This document shows, piece by piece, positions 28,722-42,275 of a DNA stretch of 64,000 nt. The first letter of the stretch is position 1. Each line of letters opens with the position of its first letter. Location: assembly GCA_013396755.1 (NCBI GenBank), contig VWZF01005998.1, forward strand, positions 248,001-312,000, in the 5' to 3' direction. The stretch comes from Sclerurus mexicanus. Lineage: Eukaryota; Chordata; Aves; Passeriformes; Furnariidae. The notes beneath the pieces are model-generated. The model saw nothing but the letters and a program-made list of their open reading frames with translations, was not told the DNA's origin and ran no database searches. The position numbers and the translations under genes were made by a program.

Positions 28722-28795
28722 AGAATCAGAGAATCACAGAATCAGTTGGGTTGGAAGAGACCTCCAAGATCATCAAGTCCAACCCTTGATCACCA
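28722..28795 (-). mobile_element. CR1 LINE 3' terminus fragment
   Basis: AGAATCAGAGAATCACAGAA followed by TCAGTTGGGTTGGAAGAGAC and CTCCAAGATCATCAAGTCCA is the reverse complement of a CR1 3' end with degraded octamer repeats. It begins 35 bp from a cryptic splice acceptor discussed under findings. Confidence 0.88.
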
Positions 28796-29587
28796 GCCAG
28801 GGATCCACAGGAGACAGCCAGCAGTTTTCAAAAAAACCCACACCACATACATAGTATGTTTCCCACCATGGAATTTCTCAAACTACTACGTTGGCCCCAG
28901 CAGATACTTCAGATCCCACTGGCAGAGTGAACCTTGATTCATCATTTCCTGACATTTTTGCTCTAAAGAGTGCCAAAATGTAGTTGCTGTCATATCCTTG
29001 CTTCTGCCTGAAGATTCAGGGTATGCCACTGTCTTTAATCACTGTAATACAGTATAAACTAGATGGAAATCTTATTTCAGAAGCCTGAAAATATCACAAA
29101 GCCAAGAAGTTAATGAACTTTTTTTGCTCTTCTGGCTGCCCTGTGCCTCACGTGGGTGTGGGCTTTGCTATGACTTTCACGGGTACCAGAATTTATTGCA
29201 GTCGTGGATGTGCTGGCAGATACAGAGAGGCTAATTTCCTTTGTTAGCTTCTGAGTTTGTCCTCTGGGGAAAAAGGAGTAGCTGCTTTACTCAAAAATTG
29301 GTCTCACTCAATGTTAATAACATTATTCATAGTAATCTGACACATGATTTGAGAACTCTCTATGCCTAACTTTCCCAGGGAAAACTTTACAGTTAAAAAA
29401 ATTGGCAATTTAAGATTACCAAATAGCAAAATAGCAAAGCTATTTGGTTATAAAGCATTCTGTCAAGCATTTAGTAAAATCCCTTTAAAAACATTGGAAG
29501 GTAGCACTCATTTTTTATCAGCATATTTCACACTCGTTTCAAAGGGTTGGATTTAATAATCAATTTACTAAATCAATTGCTGCTTTC

Positions 29588-29640
29588 AATACAAAACAAA
29601 ACAAAAAACAAACAAACAAAACCCCACAACAAAAAATTCT
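29588..29640. repeat. (CAAA/CAAAA)n low-complexity repeat
   Basis: Runs of CAAAA and CAAACAAA, then ACCCCACAACAAAAAA. It is C/A-rich on the plus strand. Confidence 0.8.
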
Positions 29641-32600
29641 GAGAAAACCCCCCCACTTCTATTTCACTTTTTTATGATACTGTCTTTTATTCTCTCAGAA
29701 ACCACTTTTGCCTTTAGGCAACATAAGAAAGAACAAGTACAAATATCAAATATAAATGATACCTACTAATAAAATCAAAGAAATATTGCTCCAGTGCAGG
29801 AAGATGACTAAAAACTGTAGATTTCTCTCTGGCTTAAAATACTAACCAGTCCATAAACAACCTTTTATCTTCCTATATGCAAATTAATTGTCTTGTCTGA
29901 GTCACAGATGACAGGAGAGTGTTGCTACCCCTTTGTATGTATTCTGAACGCTCAAACTACACTAATTCATCGGTGAGACAATCCAGCCTTGTGCTGAGAG
30001 ACAAATCATGCCACGGAGATGGAGAGATATGAAGGACTTTTTGTTTGGTTGGTTTTTAATTGACAGTTACTAGCTGCTTCCAAAAGCAAAACGAACTTAA
30101 ACATTCAACATCTACCTAGATATTGAGACCATATTAGTCCTTCACATATAAACACAGAGTCCTAAAAAACTGTCTTCCTAAGCCTAGCAAATTTTAAAAC
30201 ATTTAGAAAATGTTAGCATGTTTTTAAAACATTTTTGAAACAATTTCCACTTCATTCAATGTTGCTGGGTGGTACTGGAACAAGTCACAGCTTCTCTACT
30301 CTTTGGTATTATATAAGTGATACCATGACCTAGTTAACAACATAATCCATACTTAAGCTGAAGAGAGAAGTCTTAAGGTTAGAAAAATTAATTCATACTT
30401 CTTTTAAAACTTGGACTCTTTGTTGGACTCTTAGGTTAGAACAGGATTCAGGGTATCAGTTAATTCCAAGTACATTTCTTGTAAGGCCTCTGAAATGGTC
30501 TGAGATCACCTACCTACCTACTTCCCATCAGATGTCACTCTCTTCAAGGTCAATGAGATCATGGATTGCCCTCATCCTTTAGATACCTTCATATTATTCA
30601 GATGCATATGTTAACAGCTACCAGCTGCATAGCTGGGCTCTGACTGCATATTTTATTGGCACAGAAAAGCAGGAACTTGAAAAAAAAACACATAACATCC
30701 AGGGTCCAGCTCAGATAGGTATAAACTTATTTCCTCTCTCAATTTCGTTTAGTAAGTATGAATTAAGTAGTGTAAAAATATTTGAAAGTTGAGATACATA
30801 ATATAAAGTAGAAGAATGATTAAAACATATGGGGCAGATTACTGTCCTGTTCATACAAACTGTGTTCTGTGTAGGCCACTAAATTGCTAAAAGTAATATG
30901 AGATACTTGCTGCAACAGCTTGTCTTCAAATATCCTCCTGATTCTTCCCTATCTCTATGAGAGACTAGTACTAACTACAATAGTACCAGCCTACTTTGGA
31001 AGACAACAATCCCATATTTAAAAAAAAAAATATTATGAAGACAATCTGGCTTTATTAAATAATTCTTCTAGTGTAGCATTTTTCTTGTAATTTATACTTA
31101 ACCTCACAGAAAGAAGAAAGAACTTCTTTCCAAAGGGATCAGCCCACCTGGTAAATGCTGTCTCACACATCTCCACTGCTATGACAGAGACAGATTGTCT
31201 TCTCTCAAAGCCTGGGATAATGAGAATCCTATTTAGAAAGAGTTTCTAATGTGCCATTCTGAAAAAAAACACCTCCAAGGTCACCTCAACTTCTTTTGCA
31301 AAAATAAGTAAGAGCCAGACTGGACATAAACATTGTGGCCTTATTTTATGATGCAGTAATTCTTCCAATGAATTTAAAAACATGCAGCAAGTCATTTGGC
31401 ATGCTTTAAGAAAAGTGTAAAGGCTAGATATATATTATTTAAGGAATGATCCACTGTACCTTATGTGCAGTTGCATCACTTTCAAATACAGCAGGTAAAG
31501 CTTCAGAAGTTTCATTTAAAAATAAATACTAAGCAGTTTCTCTAATTTTTATTATGAGGAAGAATAATGAATTACATCTTAGAATTTCTTTTGTCCATTA
31601 TCTTAATTTTTGACAATACCTATGCAAAAAATCCCCTTAAACACCCAATGTGTGAATATTACCATATACATCTTGGATATATCTCTTTTAAAGAGTAATT
31701 ATGTAATATGGGTCTACTCTAAGAAATAAGTAACTACTGCCACAACATGTTCTTTAACAGATCTGTTCCCTTTCTGCCTTTGAACTGTTTGTTTAGTGAC
31801 CGACATACATTACAGTTCTCTATCAGTGAACTAAACCCCAAGTTTTGTGATAAATGAGGGCAGCAACTACTAGCACTGGATGGAGAGCAGTAATTATGTC
31901 AGCATGAGAATACAACAGTAAAGAAAAGGCAACAGAAAAGCTAAGTAGTAAAAGTTAAGTAGCTGCACAGTGTGGCTTGAACATGCCTCAGTAAATAGTT
32001 CAATTCATAGGACAGAGAATTGAGTCACTTAACACCAAAGGTAAGCTTCAAAATGGTAGCATGAACAGCAGAGACTCATAAACTACTTTTCTAGCAAAAA
32101 AAACCCAAAACACTGAAAGCTGAAATTATTCACTGCAGACGTAACAGCAATAGGCACAATTCTTACCGAAAGGTAGAGCTAACTGGTGCAAAAACTAACA
32201 GTAACAGTGGGAGGTAGAAAATTGATCTGACACTGGTTTTATTTATTAATTTCATAACAGACTGTGTAAAGAAAGCAAATCTTCCTAGTTGTTTCTAGTC
32301 TTTATTATTCATTGTTTAGATCATTATTGTGTTACTGTTTCAGGCTGACTTAATTGCACAGCAGAAGTTATAAGAAAACGGCATTATTAAAAAACATTCT
32401 CTCCTCAGCATCATGCAGGGTCCTTAATTTAAAATTAACTTTCTTTTTTTTTTTTTAATTGCAGAATCCTGTCTGGAAGAGTTCAGTTGCCAACACATAG
32501 CACATTAAATGTTAACAGTTTCACTTTTTAAAACATTTTAAAACCTTTTATGATATGGAAAGAAACCAGCTAAGCTCTCACAGCATACGAATATGCAAAG

Positions 32601-35600
32601 CTATAGCCAGGAAACACTAAACTGTATCTAAGAGAAATTCTCCCAGTGCTACAAGTTCCCTTTTCCACTCCCCCCTCTTCCCCCTTCTCCAGTGAATCAC
32701 ATATCTTATTGTTCAATAGGGTAATTAGAACTGAAAGCTGATTTTATTTCTTAGGTTGTGTCCTGGCAATTTAAATGAGACCAAATGACTCATATGACAT
32801 ATTTATTTCAACTTAATGAAAGACAGAGAAGGAGTGTGAAGAGCTGGAAGAAAACACCAACAGTGCAGTACTTTCATTCTTTTTGGAAATTCTACAATTA
32901 ATAATTTTTCAGCTTTTCTATTATTAACTGCTATTTTCATATGCCTTATAGTTTTCTGTAACTGCAAAACAAGTGGATTTTTAGCATAGTAATAAAGATT
33001 AAGGATTGCCTTGTTCCTCTTAACAATACTATTTGAACATTTTCATAGAGTTTTCAAATGAAATGGCCTACAAGAAAGCATAAGTATAATTTAGAATTTA
33101 TTATTCTACACCCAATTCTACACTCATTATTCTTAGCCATTAGGAATTAGGAAATGAAATGACTGCTTAATTTGAAAAAAAAAAATCAGTAATGATTTTC
33201 TTTTGCAGTAATGGAAAAAAAAGCTGTTTCATGTAGGAATAGTGAGACTGTCAGACCAGAGGCCCTAAATAGCCACTTTTGCAGTGACTATTTAGGAAGC
33301 AGGGCCAGTAAAGAATGGCCCTTCCCTGCTCAGCTGCTAAAAATCAGCAACGACCACATGGACTAGAAACTAAACACAAGAAAATTATAGTCAGTAATTA
33401 TAGTCCACCACAATTCAGGCCTTGTTCTCACATATATTTGAACATTTTTATATTCTTAGGCTTCAGGACACCCCGTGGCACTGAACCTCACAAACTCATC
33501 ATGACACACCCAAAAAGCTCTACTCTTCTGTACTGTAAGTACACAAAATTTGGCAATGAATTGTAAAATCTGTAAGTTGTAAGGAAGTGCTAATAATATT
33601 TGCCTGTTGCCTTTTCTATGCCACAGGTATGTTTGCAGGTCGCTGTTCTATCTCTCTGACATCGTTTTTCTATACTGGAATTATTTATCTTTCCCTGGAA
33701 ACCATGCTACACCCCAGCTCATCTCTGTCACACTCCTCTGAGGGATTTTCCAGTTGCCTCTATGTAGCATTCAAGACTTGGATCCAGTATGGATTCAGAG
33801 AGAAAACCATTATATTTTGCACTCCTGTCCTTTCCTATCGAATCTATTTTCATTCCTAATTGCCTTCTTAATTGTTCTTGAGTACTGAGCTGACAATGTC
33901 ACGTAACTAATCACAGTCACCTCAAGGTGTCTTTCTTAAGTGATAAGAGCTGCTGTAAGAGTCCATGTCTACGACATACGATAGGTGATACATGTAGTAT
34001 GTAATTAAGGTTATCTTTTTCCTCTGTGCACTGTTGCATTTTTTACTTGCAATTTCTGTGTGTATTATCACTGCCAATCCTACTATCTCATTTCAAAAAT
34101 CTCCATACAAGCACTAAAGCAGATTCCAAAATTTGATTAATTTTTTTAATGTGTTAAGTGCTATAGTAGATTCCAATAGATGTATTAGAAATAGTCAAAT
34201 CCTATTACTTGGGCCTGTTTAAATATGCAAGGATAACTCAGGAATAACAGACTATCTGGTGACTTGACAATAACTAAATTTTTCTTCTAATATAAATTAC
34301 TTTCAAAAGTCAAGACTTATTATACTTAAAATAAATTTTGGTAACAAAGTTAAATCTTACAATAGGCAGACAATTATGCATCTGTAATGTTTAACGATTA
34401 GTTTAAGATCAAATGTGTGTATTAAATACACAAAATACAAAATAGCTGCATTGCAAGTTAGCAATTTCATGCTTCAATCTAAGGAATGTATTTCACCAAG
34501 GGTCCAGTTTAAGGTTTTACAGAGAAACTTATTTTTTTCTTTCCTTAACTGAACATTTAATGTGTAACTCAAATAGCGTTCTTTTAATTATTTTTAAAAA
34601 TAATTTATTAGATTGATCAAAGACAAAACCAAGAAGGAAATTCTATTCTGGGACACCATATTTAATACAATATAGTCATCAGCAAGGTCACCAACAACAC
34701 CTACAATATGAGAGCTCTACTTGTGAGTAACCAGTAGCAGCAGCAGGCTGACATCCTCCAGACAGAAAATGCACATGTGCATCATGACAGGCTGCCTGGG
34801 GGGATCACACACATCATGCAAACCCCAGAAACCTTGGGTTCTTCTCCATTTTTCTAGAGAGACAGAGATGGCCTGAGCCTGATCCTGCTAGCATCTTATC
34901 AGCAACTTTCCTCACCTGCTCTCTATCTCGGTTCCTTGCCCTAGTCTTGCACAACTAATCATTATCCCAAACCTCACGTCTCACTGTCTGAGGGATTTGT
35001 TGGTTCAGTAGCCCTGAAATCCATTGCTACCCTTCCCCATTGCTTTTTCATGCCTCTTCACCTATTTTCCAGTTATGTTCTGTCTTGTTCTGAATTCCCT
35101 TTCCAAATCCAAGTTTTCTTGCCTGATTAAATACTAGTCTTCCCTTGTGATCTCTATTCTCACACACCAGTGAAGAGTTCTCATTTTCATACCCAACCTC
35201 ACCATAATCCCTTGCCAAACACAATTTCCCTATTCCTTGAGTCTCTTCAACGTTAAAATCTGACAGAATGGGGCATTCAAAGCAAAAACCAGAATGACTT
35301 CCTGACTATGTTTGTGTGTCAGAAAGGGATGGGTAAAAACCAAATAGATAGAAAAACTAGCTTTGGCCACTGTGCTCAGTTGTGCTGGCTTTTTAAAATA
35401 ACCTAGTCAGTATGACAAAATTGTGAGAAGCTTTGTTATACTGCAGTGTGAGTATGGAATCTGAAAGAGTTCTAATGCAAAAATATATTAAACACATTTT
35501 GGAGGATAAATGAACTGCAGTTTTTCCAAAGACTGTTGGCTTTTAGATAAATGCAGTAGAAATCCTGCATGGATGCAGTTTCATCAGTTCCCATAATTGA

Positions 35601-37099
35601 ACACTCTGAAGCTATGTATGGAATATTACGGTATTTAAAATATATCACAGCAATTTTTAACACAGAATGGAACAGAACAGGAACAAAGGTACATAATTCT
35701 CCCCCCATCACTTAAATGACCAAACTGGTATGGTTAAAACTAAATGCAATTAAATTTGATAATAATAGTGGTTCATTAAAATTACTTTAAAAATAATAGA
35801 TACAATTTACACTAAATTTTAAAGAAAAACAATCATAAACCCTTTGCTATCCCTAGATAAAAAATCCAGCCCCAGGCAAAAAATAAGTATGAAAATATTA
35901 ACTTCTTATCTGCCAAATTTAAAAATAATTTAATATGAAGAATAAACAAAAGGCATTATCAGTCTTTCCCATATTACTACATATAGTTTATTCTTTTTAG
36001 GGAATAGCTAATTTGCTAAGTTTGGGTTAAGCACGGTGAATGATTGTTGAGAGCTCAGAATTGCTTGCCATGTTCATATAACTATCAGCAGACTTCTACG
36101 CATCTTTTAGTCATTACTTGCATGGTAACCACAGGTCAAAAACATGGTGTAAAATTCGCAGTTTCAAAGTTCTACCTACAGCAACTGAAGGCCTTCTCTG
36201 TCTTGGAAACATGAGTTTAAACTCTGTTCTCATACAAAGACTGATAGGAAATGCAGCTAAACCATTTCAGGAAATGTACACTTTTAAAACATGCAGAATA
36301 TGCTGTGAGTGGATGATCTAAGGCAACTCTTCAAGATCCCAGGAACAGTTTTCAGGACTCATTGCTGAAAGCTGCAGTTCTTTTATCCTACTGCTGTGCT
36401 TCCTAAAACCATTGTCAGAAAACAGTTACTGGTAATTTTATAACACACAAACCATAACATTAGTTGTAATGGTTTAATACTGAAGTCAAATCTGTGTATC
36501 AATAGAAATTTAGAAGTGTTTCCACAAAATATTGTCAGTTCAATTAGCAAGTTTAGATAAGTAAACAACAAACAGTTGTGGAATGTTACTTTCAATACAG
36601 GGAGGAAAAAACCCAAAGACCTCAACCTAATGGTTCTGTTTTTTCTCCCATCCAATCTCCAGCACCTCTTCCCCACCCAGAAAATGCTCTTTTGAAAAAA
36701 TGCATGTAAAAAAAATCAAACATGCTTTTCACAGCAAACAGATAACTCAGCTTTTTCATCCATGAATCTTTAATATCTAACCAGAGTTAAATGTCAAAGC
36801 GAATTTGTTATCAGCTGAAGCACAGAAGCTTGATGTTACCATTTTCTGAAGCTAAAAAGGAAGTAAAATCTCAAGATGGTGTTCTTCATTTTCATGGATC
36901 TTTTCCCTATGTTGTTCATTAAAGACAGAAGAAATGAACATCTAAAAGCTACGGGATTTTTATGATATAATTTCAATATTTCTGGAAATAGGAAGGCAGA
37001 AAGATGCTAAAGAGAAAATTGTGACATCTCTCTCAGCTGTATTAGTAACAAATGTTCCACAAAGCAATTAAAACAAAAAATATTTTTATTTTTTATTCC

Positions 37100-39330
37100 T
37101 ACTATCACAGGAAATTCTTTGAAAACATCTCTGTAGTCAGCTGGTCCAATCTTGTGCTTCAATCAGAATTACTGACAACATTAGATCAGCCATGATTTCA
37201 TCTATCCAAATCTTAAAAATCTGAAAGAGTGGATATTTCACAACCCTTCTAAGCAAGCACTACTCCAGCAATATTCCAGCCATCTGGTGTTTTAATTTCT
37301 TCTCCAATTGAAATCAAACCCTCCAAAGCCAATGCTTGTGGCCATTGGTGCTTCTCTACTGAGAAGAGTTTGGTTTCATCATCTTTGCTACCGAGTGCTT
37401 ATAGGGTGCTCTTAGACTGCCCCTTAATGTCCTCTTCACAATATAAAACAAGCCCCAGCTCCCTCAACACCACTCTAACTTTCATGTGATTAGGGCTCTG
37501 AGAATCTGTTGGACCATCTCCACAGCTCTTGAAGTCAAAGAATGTGAATTGGTCACAGTCTTCAAAATAACATCTTTTTTGCTGACCATGCTTCTCCTCA
37601 GATATCCTGGTATGATGATTACCTGACTTGCAGTGAGAGTGTGCTCCAGGTTCCACGTTCAGCTTGGTGTCTGCAGTAACCTCCAGGTCATTTTCAATGA
37701 AGCTGCAGTTCAGCTGTTTGTTTCATGGCCTGTACAAGTGTGTGCAGCTCTTCCACCTGAGATGCAGAGTCCTTACTGAACTTTATGAGGTTTCTTCTGG
37801 CCAAGTCCTCAAGTATATCAAGATTCCTCTAGTATACAGCTCTGCCATGTCATGTTAACCACTCCCTCTTAATTTATGATCCTCTGCAAATTTGCTGAGG
37901 GTGCACTGTGTGTCATAATCTAGGTCATTGATGAAGATATTCACTAATGCCCTAGGTATCCTGAGCTACTCTACTCATCACTGACCACCTGACAGATGTC
38001 AAAGGACGATCATTACTCTTTGAGCCTACTGGTTAAGTCAGTTCCCAACCCACTCTCTTCTTTTAGTCCACTCTTCTTCAGCTTTCAGACTGTGTCAAAA
38101 GCCTCACAAAAATCGTGTGCAAGTGAGCACAGCCACGCTGGGAGAAGGCTAGCGAGCAAGGTAATACAGCACACAATCCACATGATACCCAAAAGGCTAT
38201 CCAGAAGGTTTCCAAACTATTACAAACCATATTCCCTTTCCAGGTATGATTACGTGTACATGTTTGTCCAACACTTCCTGATGTTTGGAGGAGAGGCTGT
38301 TAGAAGAGTTTTAAAGGGTGCTCTCCCGTGTTACAGCTTCTCCTGCCCACAGAAGAGGTGTGAGAAATACCTTTGCAGCCACTCCCCATGGCAACGAGCG
38401 GAGAAGAGGAATCACCATGTGCCCCATAGCAGATCCCAGATGCACATTTTTGGGAGTTATGACATGGGTCAGGTATGACTTTGGAGTCAGCTGTGTTTTC
38501 ACTCAGCAAAGAGGCATTCCTGCTCAAGGCAGCACCTGTGCAGTGGCACCGCTTGGTATAGGGCAGCCACTCCTCTCCCCTCATCTAAGCAGCCAGTCAT
38601 TTCTTCAGGAAAGGCAACCAGTCTAGACAAGCACAAGAACTGCTTTTATAAAATCTGTGCTGACTATCCCAGTTACCTCCTGGTCCCTTAAGTGCTTGGC
38701 AAACATGAGGTTGAGTACTTCAGCTTTTTCTATATTATCTGCCAGTACATCATCTTCCTACTCATTTATCACCTTTTTCCTTTCTCAAATTTTACCTTAA
38801 TTTTTGAATGTAGCACACACCTGCGGAATCACTTTATGTTTTTCTTTATGACACTTGTAAGTATTAGCTCAAATCAATCAGCTCTCTGATTTTTGTCATT
38901 CTTCTTTCTTCTTGCATTCTTGCTTGCAATTCTTGCCTCTATCTTGCATTTTAGGTTATCAGAAAGCTCTTTGTTCAGCCAAAAAGGCCTCCTGCTGAAC
39001 AGGATGGTTCCTTCTTGAGTTCTCAGTAAGTTTTATTTAGAAATCATCCATCTTTCATGGACTCTATGTTTCTGTGGCAGCATCCCAAGAGATTTTGCTA
39101 AGCAACTCTCCAAAAAGCCTGAAATCTGCTCTTCTGAAGTCTCAACAGTCATAACTTGCTGAATATCTTTCCAGTCTTCGTTTTGAATCATGAACTGAAC
39201 CAACTCACAGTCACTCTGATCCCAGGTGTTACTTACCACCACCTTTGCCACTAGTTCTTCCCTTCTTGTGAGCAGCAGGTCAAGCAGAGAATTAATGCTG
39301 CTTCTCTCCTCTAGCAGCATTAGGAATCAT
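37100..39330 (-). mobile_element. Long decayed CR1 LINE with partial ORF2
   Basis: On the minus strand the right end (39320 to about 39033) translates as SINSLLDLLLTRREELV followed by DQSDCELVQF, which matches the endonuclease to reverse-transcriptase spacer of CR1 ORF2. It continues leftward with a RPFWLNKELSDNLK-like segment near 38980-38930. Further left, the segment that reads on the plus strand as TTTGCTGAGGGTGCACT near 37890 and GTCATTGATGAAGATATT near 37922 is characteristic of CR1 reverse transcriptase, and 37130-37330 resembles the CR1 3' portion. Many stops and frameshifts show it is dead. About 450 bp around 38115-38563 does not fit the CR1 and seems inserted. The element is 5' truncated and in the same orientation as DLG2. 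Confidence 0.8.
38115..38563. mobile_element. Candidate nested insertion inside the CR1, family unknown
   Basis: Left of it the sequence GTGTCAAAAGCCTCACAAAAATC, read in two pieces, fits CR1 text for the 'functional frame of reverse transcriptase' region. Right of it CTCATCTAAGCAGCCAGTCA resumes that text only a few tens of bases further on. The roughly 450 bp between is GC-richer and not CR1-like. It has open frames on both strands with no recognisable domain, and I saw no clear terminal repeats, poly(A) or target duplication. It may be an LTR fragment or SINE-like element. Endpoints are approximate. Confidence 0.4.
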
Positions 39331-41427
39331 CAGCAACACAAACAATGAATCCCCTCCACTGCCTGCACAACAATTTAATCCTACTAGAAACTAAAACAAG
39401 CAAGGTCTTACTTTCAGCGTGATGATGATTGTACTGATAGAATTACTTGACATATAGTTTTTATCCACTTCTGACTCTACTTTTGACAAACCTGAAGTTG
39501 CGTTATTTTACTTAAAATTTAAAAGGTGATCTTTTATTAAAAAAAATACATGAAGGCAAAATTTCCATCCTGAGTGAATTTAAAATAAATCCAGAAAATC
39601 AAGAAGTAAATTATGCCCATCACTGATAGCATTTTGGAACAATAATATACACAGCTTAAAAAAGCTCAGTAGTTAAAAGACAACATCCAGCTTCATTAAA
39701 ACTTGTGACTGAATATGATTTGTCACTTTTCTATCTCTTGTGCTCAGAATAGGCCATTTTCCCCCATAGTTTTATGAAGTCAAGAATACTTTTCACACAC
39801 AGATTCAATATCGACTGAAAAATATGAATTTTTATCACTAGAAACACCTATTTTTGTTAGCCAAAATAGAAGTACTGAGGTAAAAATCCCCTTAGAACTG
39901 GAACAAACAATCAAAAAATACCAAAGCAAAATGAAACCCAAGAGAAACTGGGCAGATTGAGTTGAATGTTCAACCATTTAAGCTTTACTGATATATTCAT
40001 TGTTATCAAAAGTTAAAGGAAAGCTTGTCATCAGCCTCACTCAAATCACTTGTACAAAGAATTCCAAAATTGCAAAAGCCTTTTTTAGTGGAGAAGTTAC
40101 TGTTCCCAATATTTTTAGCTGGCACAAATGAAAATCTGCCAGAAGTGTTGCAAGACTGCATGGGTAATAAATTTCCTTATGTGAGCACAATGTAAATTAG
40201 CCCTGTAAACCTATTACAGCAAGAACCAGGTAGTTTTAATGGATAGCACTGCAGTAGCTGGCAAACATCTTAATTATAAGGCATTATTTGAGAAAACCTA
40301 ATTATAAATGCTGCAATCAAGGAATCTATAGGTTTTACTAAAGTATCAATATGATAATTCAATTCCCAAAAGATTTTCTAAACTAGTCAGCAACAAAGAC
40401 TTTTCAAATATCTTCTTATTTTAATGGCCGACTCATCAGCAAATCCTGGGGCATTGAACAGAGAGAGGTACGGTCACTATTCTCAGTCTAGAGCTGTGAA
40501 AATCACTGTGAGAATTAACTGCTGCATTTTCAGTAGTCCCACTTGAATCAACAGGCAGTAATTAGATAAAGGGACATTAAAAAAAAACAGTCTCAACAGC
40601 ATTCAAGGGTTAAATGGTTTGGTTTTGAAGGTCAGAGCTTCTTAGTTGTTGTAGTCAGAGGAGAAAATTGGTCTCTTGTTTGGGTGTCTCTCAGACAGTG
40701 CTGTATGATGTATGTCCAGTGAGGAAATGCAATGGCAAGAAGTGTCATTTGTCTTATGACTACATTCATTTTCTCTTTGTGCTTTTGTTTCCTGGGTATC
40801 AGTGTAGCATATAGACTATTATCACTATTAAAATGAAGTTCATAACAGACTCTTCCTTTTCAAAGGTCAAAGTTAACACTTGTTCAGAAATATAGGATTT
40901 CCATCTGATTTGCTCTATGGCTTTCAGAGCCTGCTCCTATCACTTGATACCCTTATCTCTTCCAGCACCACACACCTGCCACAGAAGGTCGTGCTTGCAG
41001 AGTCAGTCTCTCCAGTCAATAGTGCCAATGCCACAAGAAGTCTTTGGACATCAGACCTTCATTAGACAACACACTAATTTTGAAATCCAGATATGAAAAA
41101 GAACAAAGGAGAAGAGTGTTTCACAGAATACACACGGCTTCTCTGGGTATTCATTTTTGCCCCCAAATAATACAAAATGGACACCGGTGTGAACACCTCA
41201 GTCAAGAAACAGACAGTATTTTTGCTCTCAGGAGCTAGACCAGTAGAATTAACTTGTTTAAAAACATACTAAAAGTATCAGGATAGAAATGTTAAAAAAA
41301 AAAGATCAAAAGGACATACTAACTACTTTCAATAAATATCCTGCATGGTTCTTTGAGCTAGTACGCTTTCTACTAGATATCTGCTAAACTACTGGGTAGG
41401 ACTGACACTGCCTTCCCTTTCATGACT

Positions 41428-41466
41428 ATTTTTTTTACCTTTTCTTTTTTTTTTTTCTTTTTTTTG
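41428..41466. repeat. T-rich low-complexity run
   Basis: Nearly continuous T with a few C and A over about 39 bp. On the transcribed (minus) strand it is an A-rich run, but no adjoining retroposed gene was seen. Confidence 0.8.
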
Positions 41467-42214
41467 GTAGAAGTAATTAGAAAGTTAAAATCAGCTACAC
41501 AGAACACAAAGAAACACAGGACTTCTTCATTACCTTACAAGCCTTTTAACTGTTTAAATGGTCTTTCAATTGTTAGGGGAGCTTACCCTTTTTAAGCATT
41601 ACTTCCTTCATTTTCTGTGACTTCTTGATCTCCTCAGCTATTATTTGCTTTTAAGGTTGTATTTTTTCGCTAATTTTAAACTTTGCTAACTCTTTCTCAG
41701 TAATAATGGAGCTGATTTCTCATTGCAGAAGATGACAATTCAGAACTACAATTTTATTGACAAAGCCTTCATTCTTTTAATCCAGATACTGTAATATTGA
41801 TATTTTTCCTGTACATGGGTATTTAAGAAATTATTAGAATTAGACAAGGTAAACCCTTGATGCACAATTTAATGAAAGCATTGCTTTAACTATTAATTAA
41901 AATGTAACTTCGTGTAACCCTTTGGAGATATTAATCCTAATTGAATGTCTCATAAGTCGAAGGAAAACAATTTCAGCTTTGCATCCTCATCAAACAAAGG
42001 AGAAATTCTTTTAGCCAAGACAGGGAAGCAAGGTGTGGTTTCCAGACACTTATGTCCTGATTAAACACCGTATCATGATCTAGTTACTCTTAATCTGTCT
42101 GACCCAACAAGTTAAGCAGCTTGAGATTGTAATCATATGCAACAAGAAAAATTAATTGCAAATTAGCAAGTTATGAAGCTGATGAATACATATGTGGATG
42201 AGATTCTTTGGTTT

Positions 42215-42275
42215 GCGAGGCACAGCAGGTCAGGTTAGATGATCAGAACAACCCCCTCCTTGCACGGAAAACAAA
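42215..42275 (+). mobile_element. Possible old CR1/L3-type 3' end
   Basis: CAGGTCAGGTTAGATGATCA followed by GAACAACCCCCTCC parallels the 3' end of older sauropsid CR1 copies (GGTCAGACTAGATGATCA...GGTCCCTTCTGG, from memory). Only about 40 bp matches. Confidence 0.4.

Noticed and set aside
38300..38626. Several overlapping open frames of 63-102 codons on both strands
   Set aside because: All are in the CR1-nested insert. Frames open on both strands at once suggest composition rather than coding.
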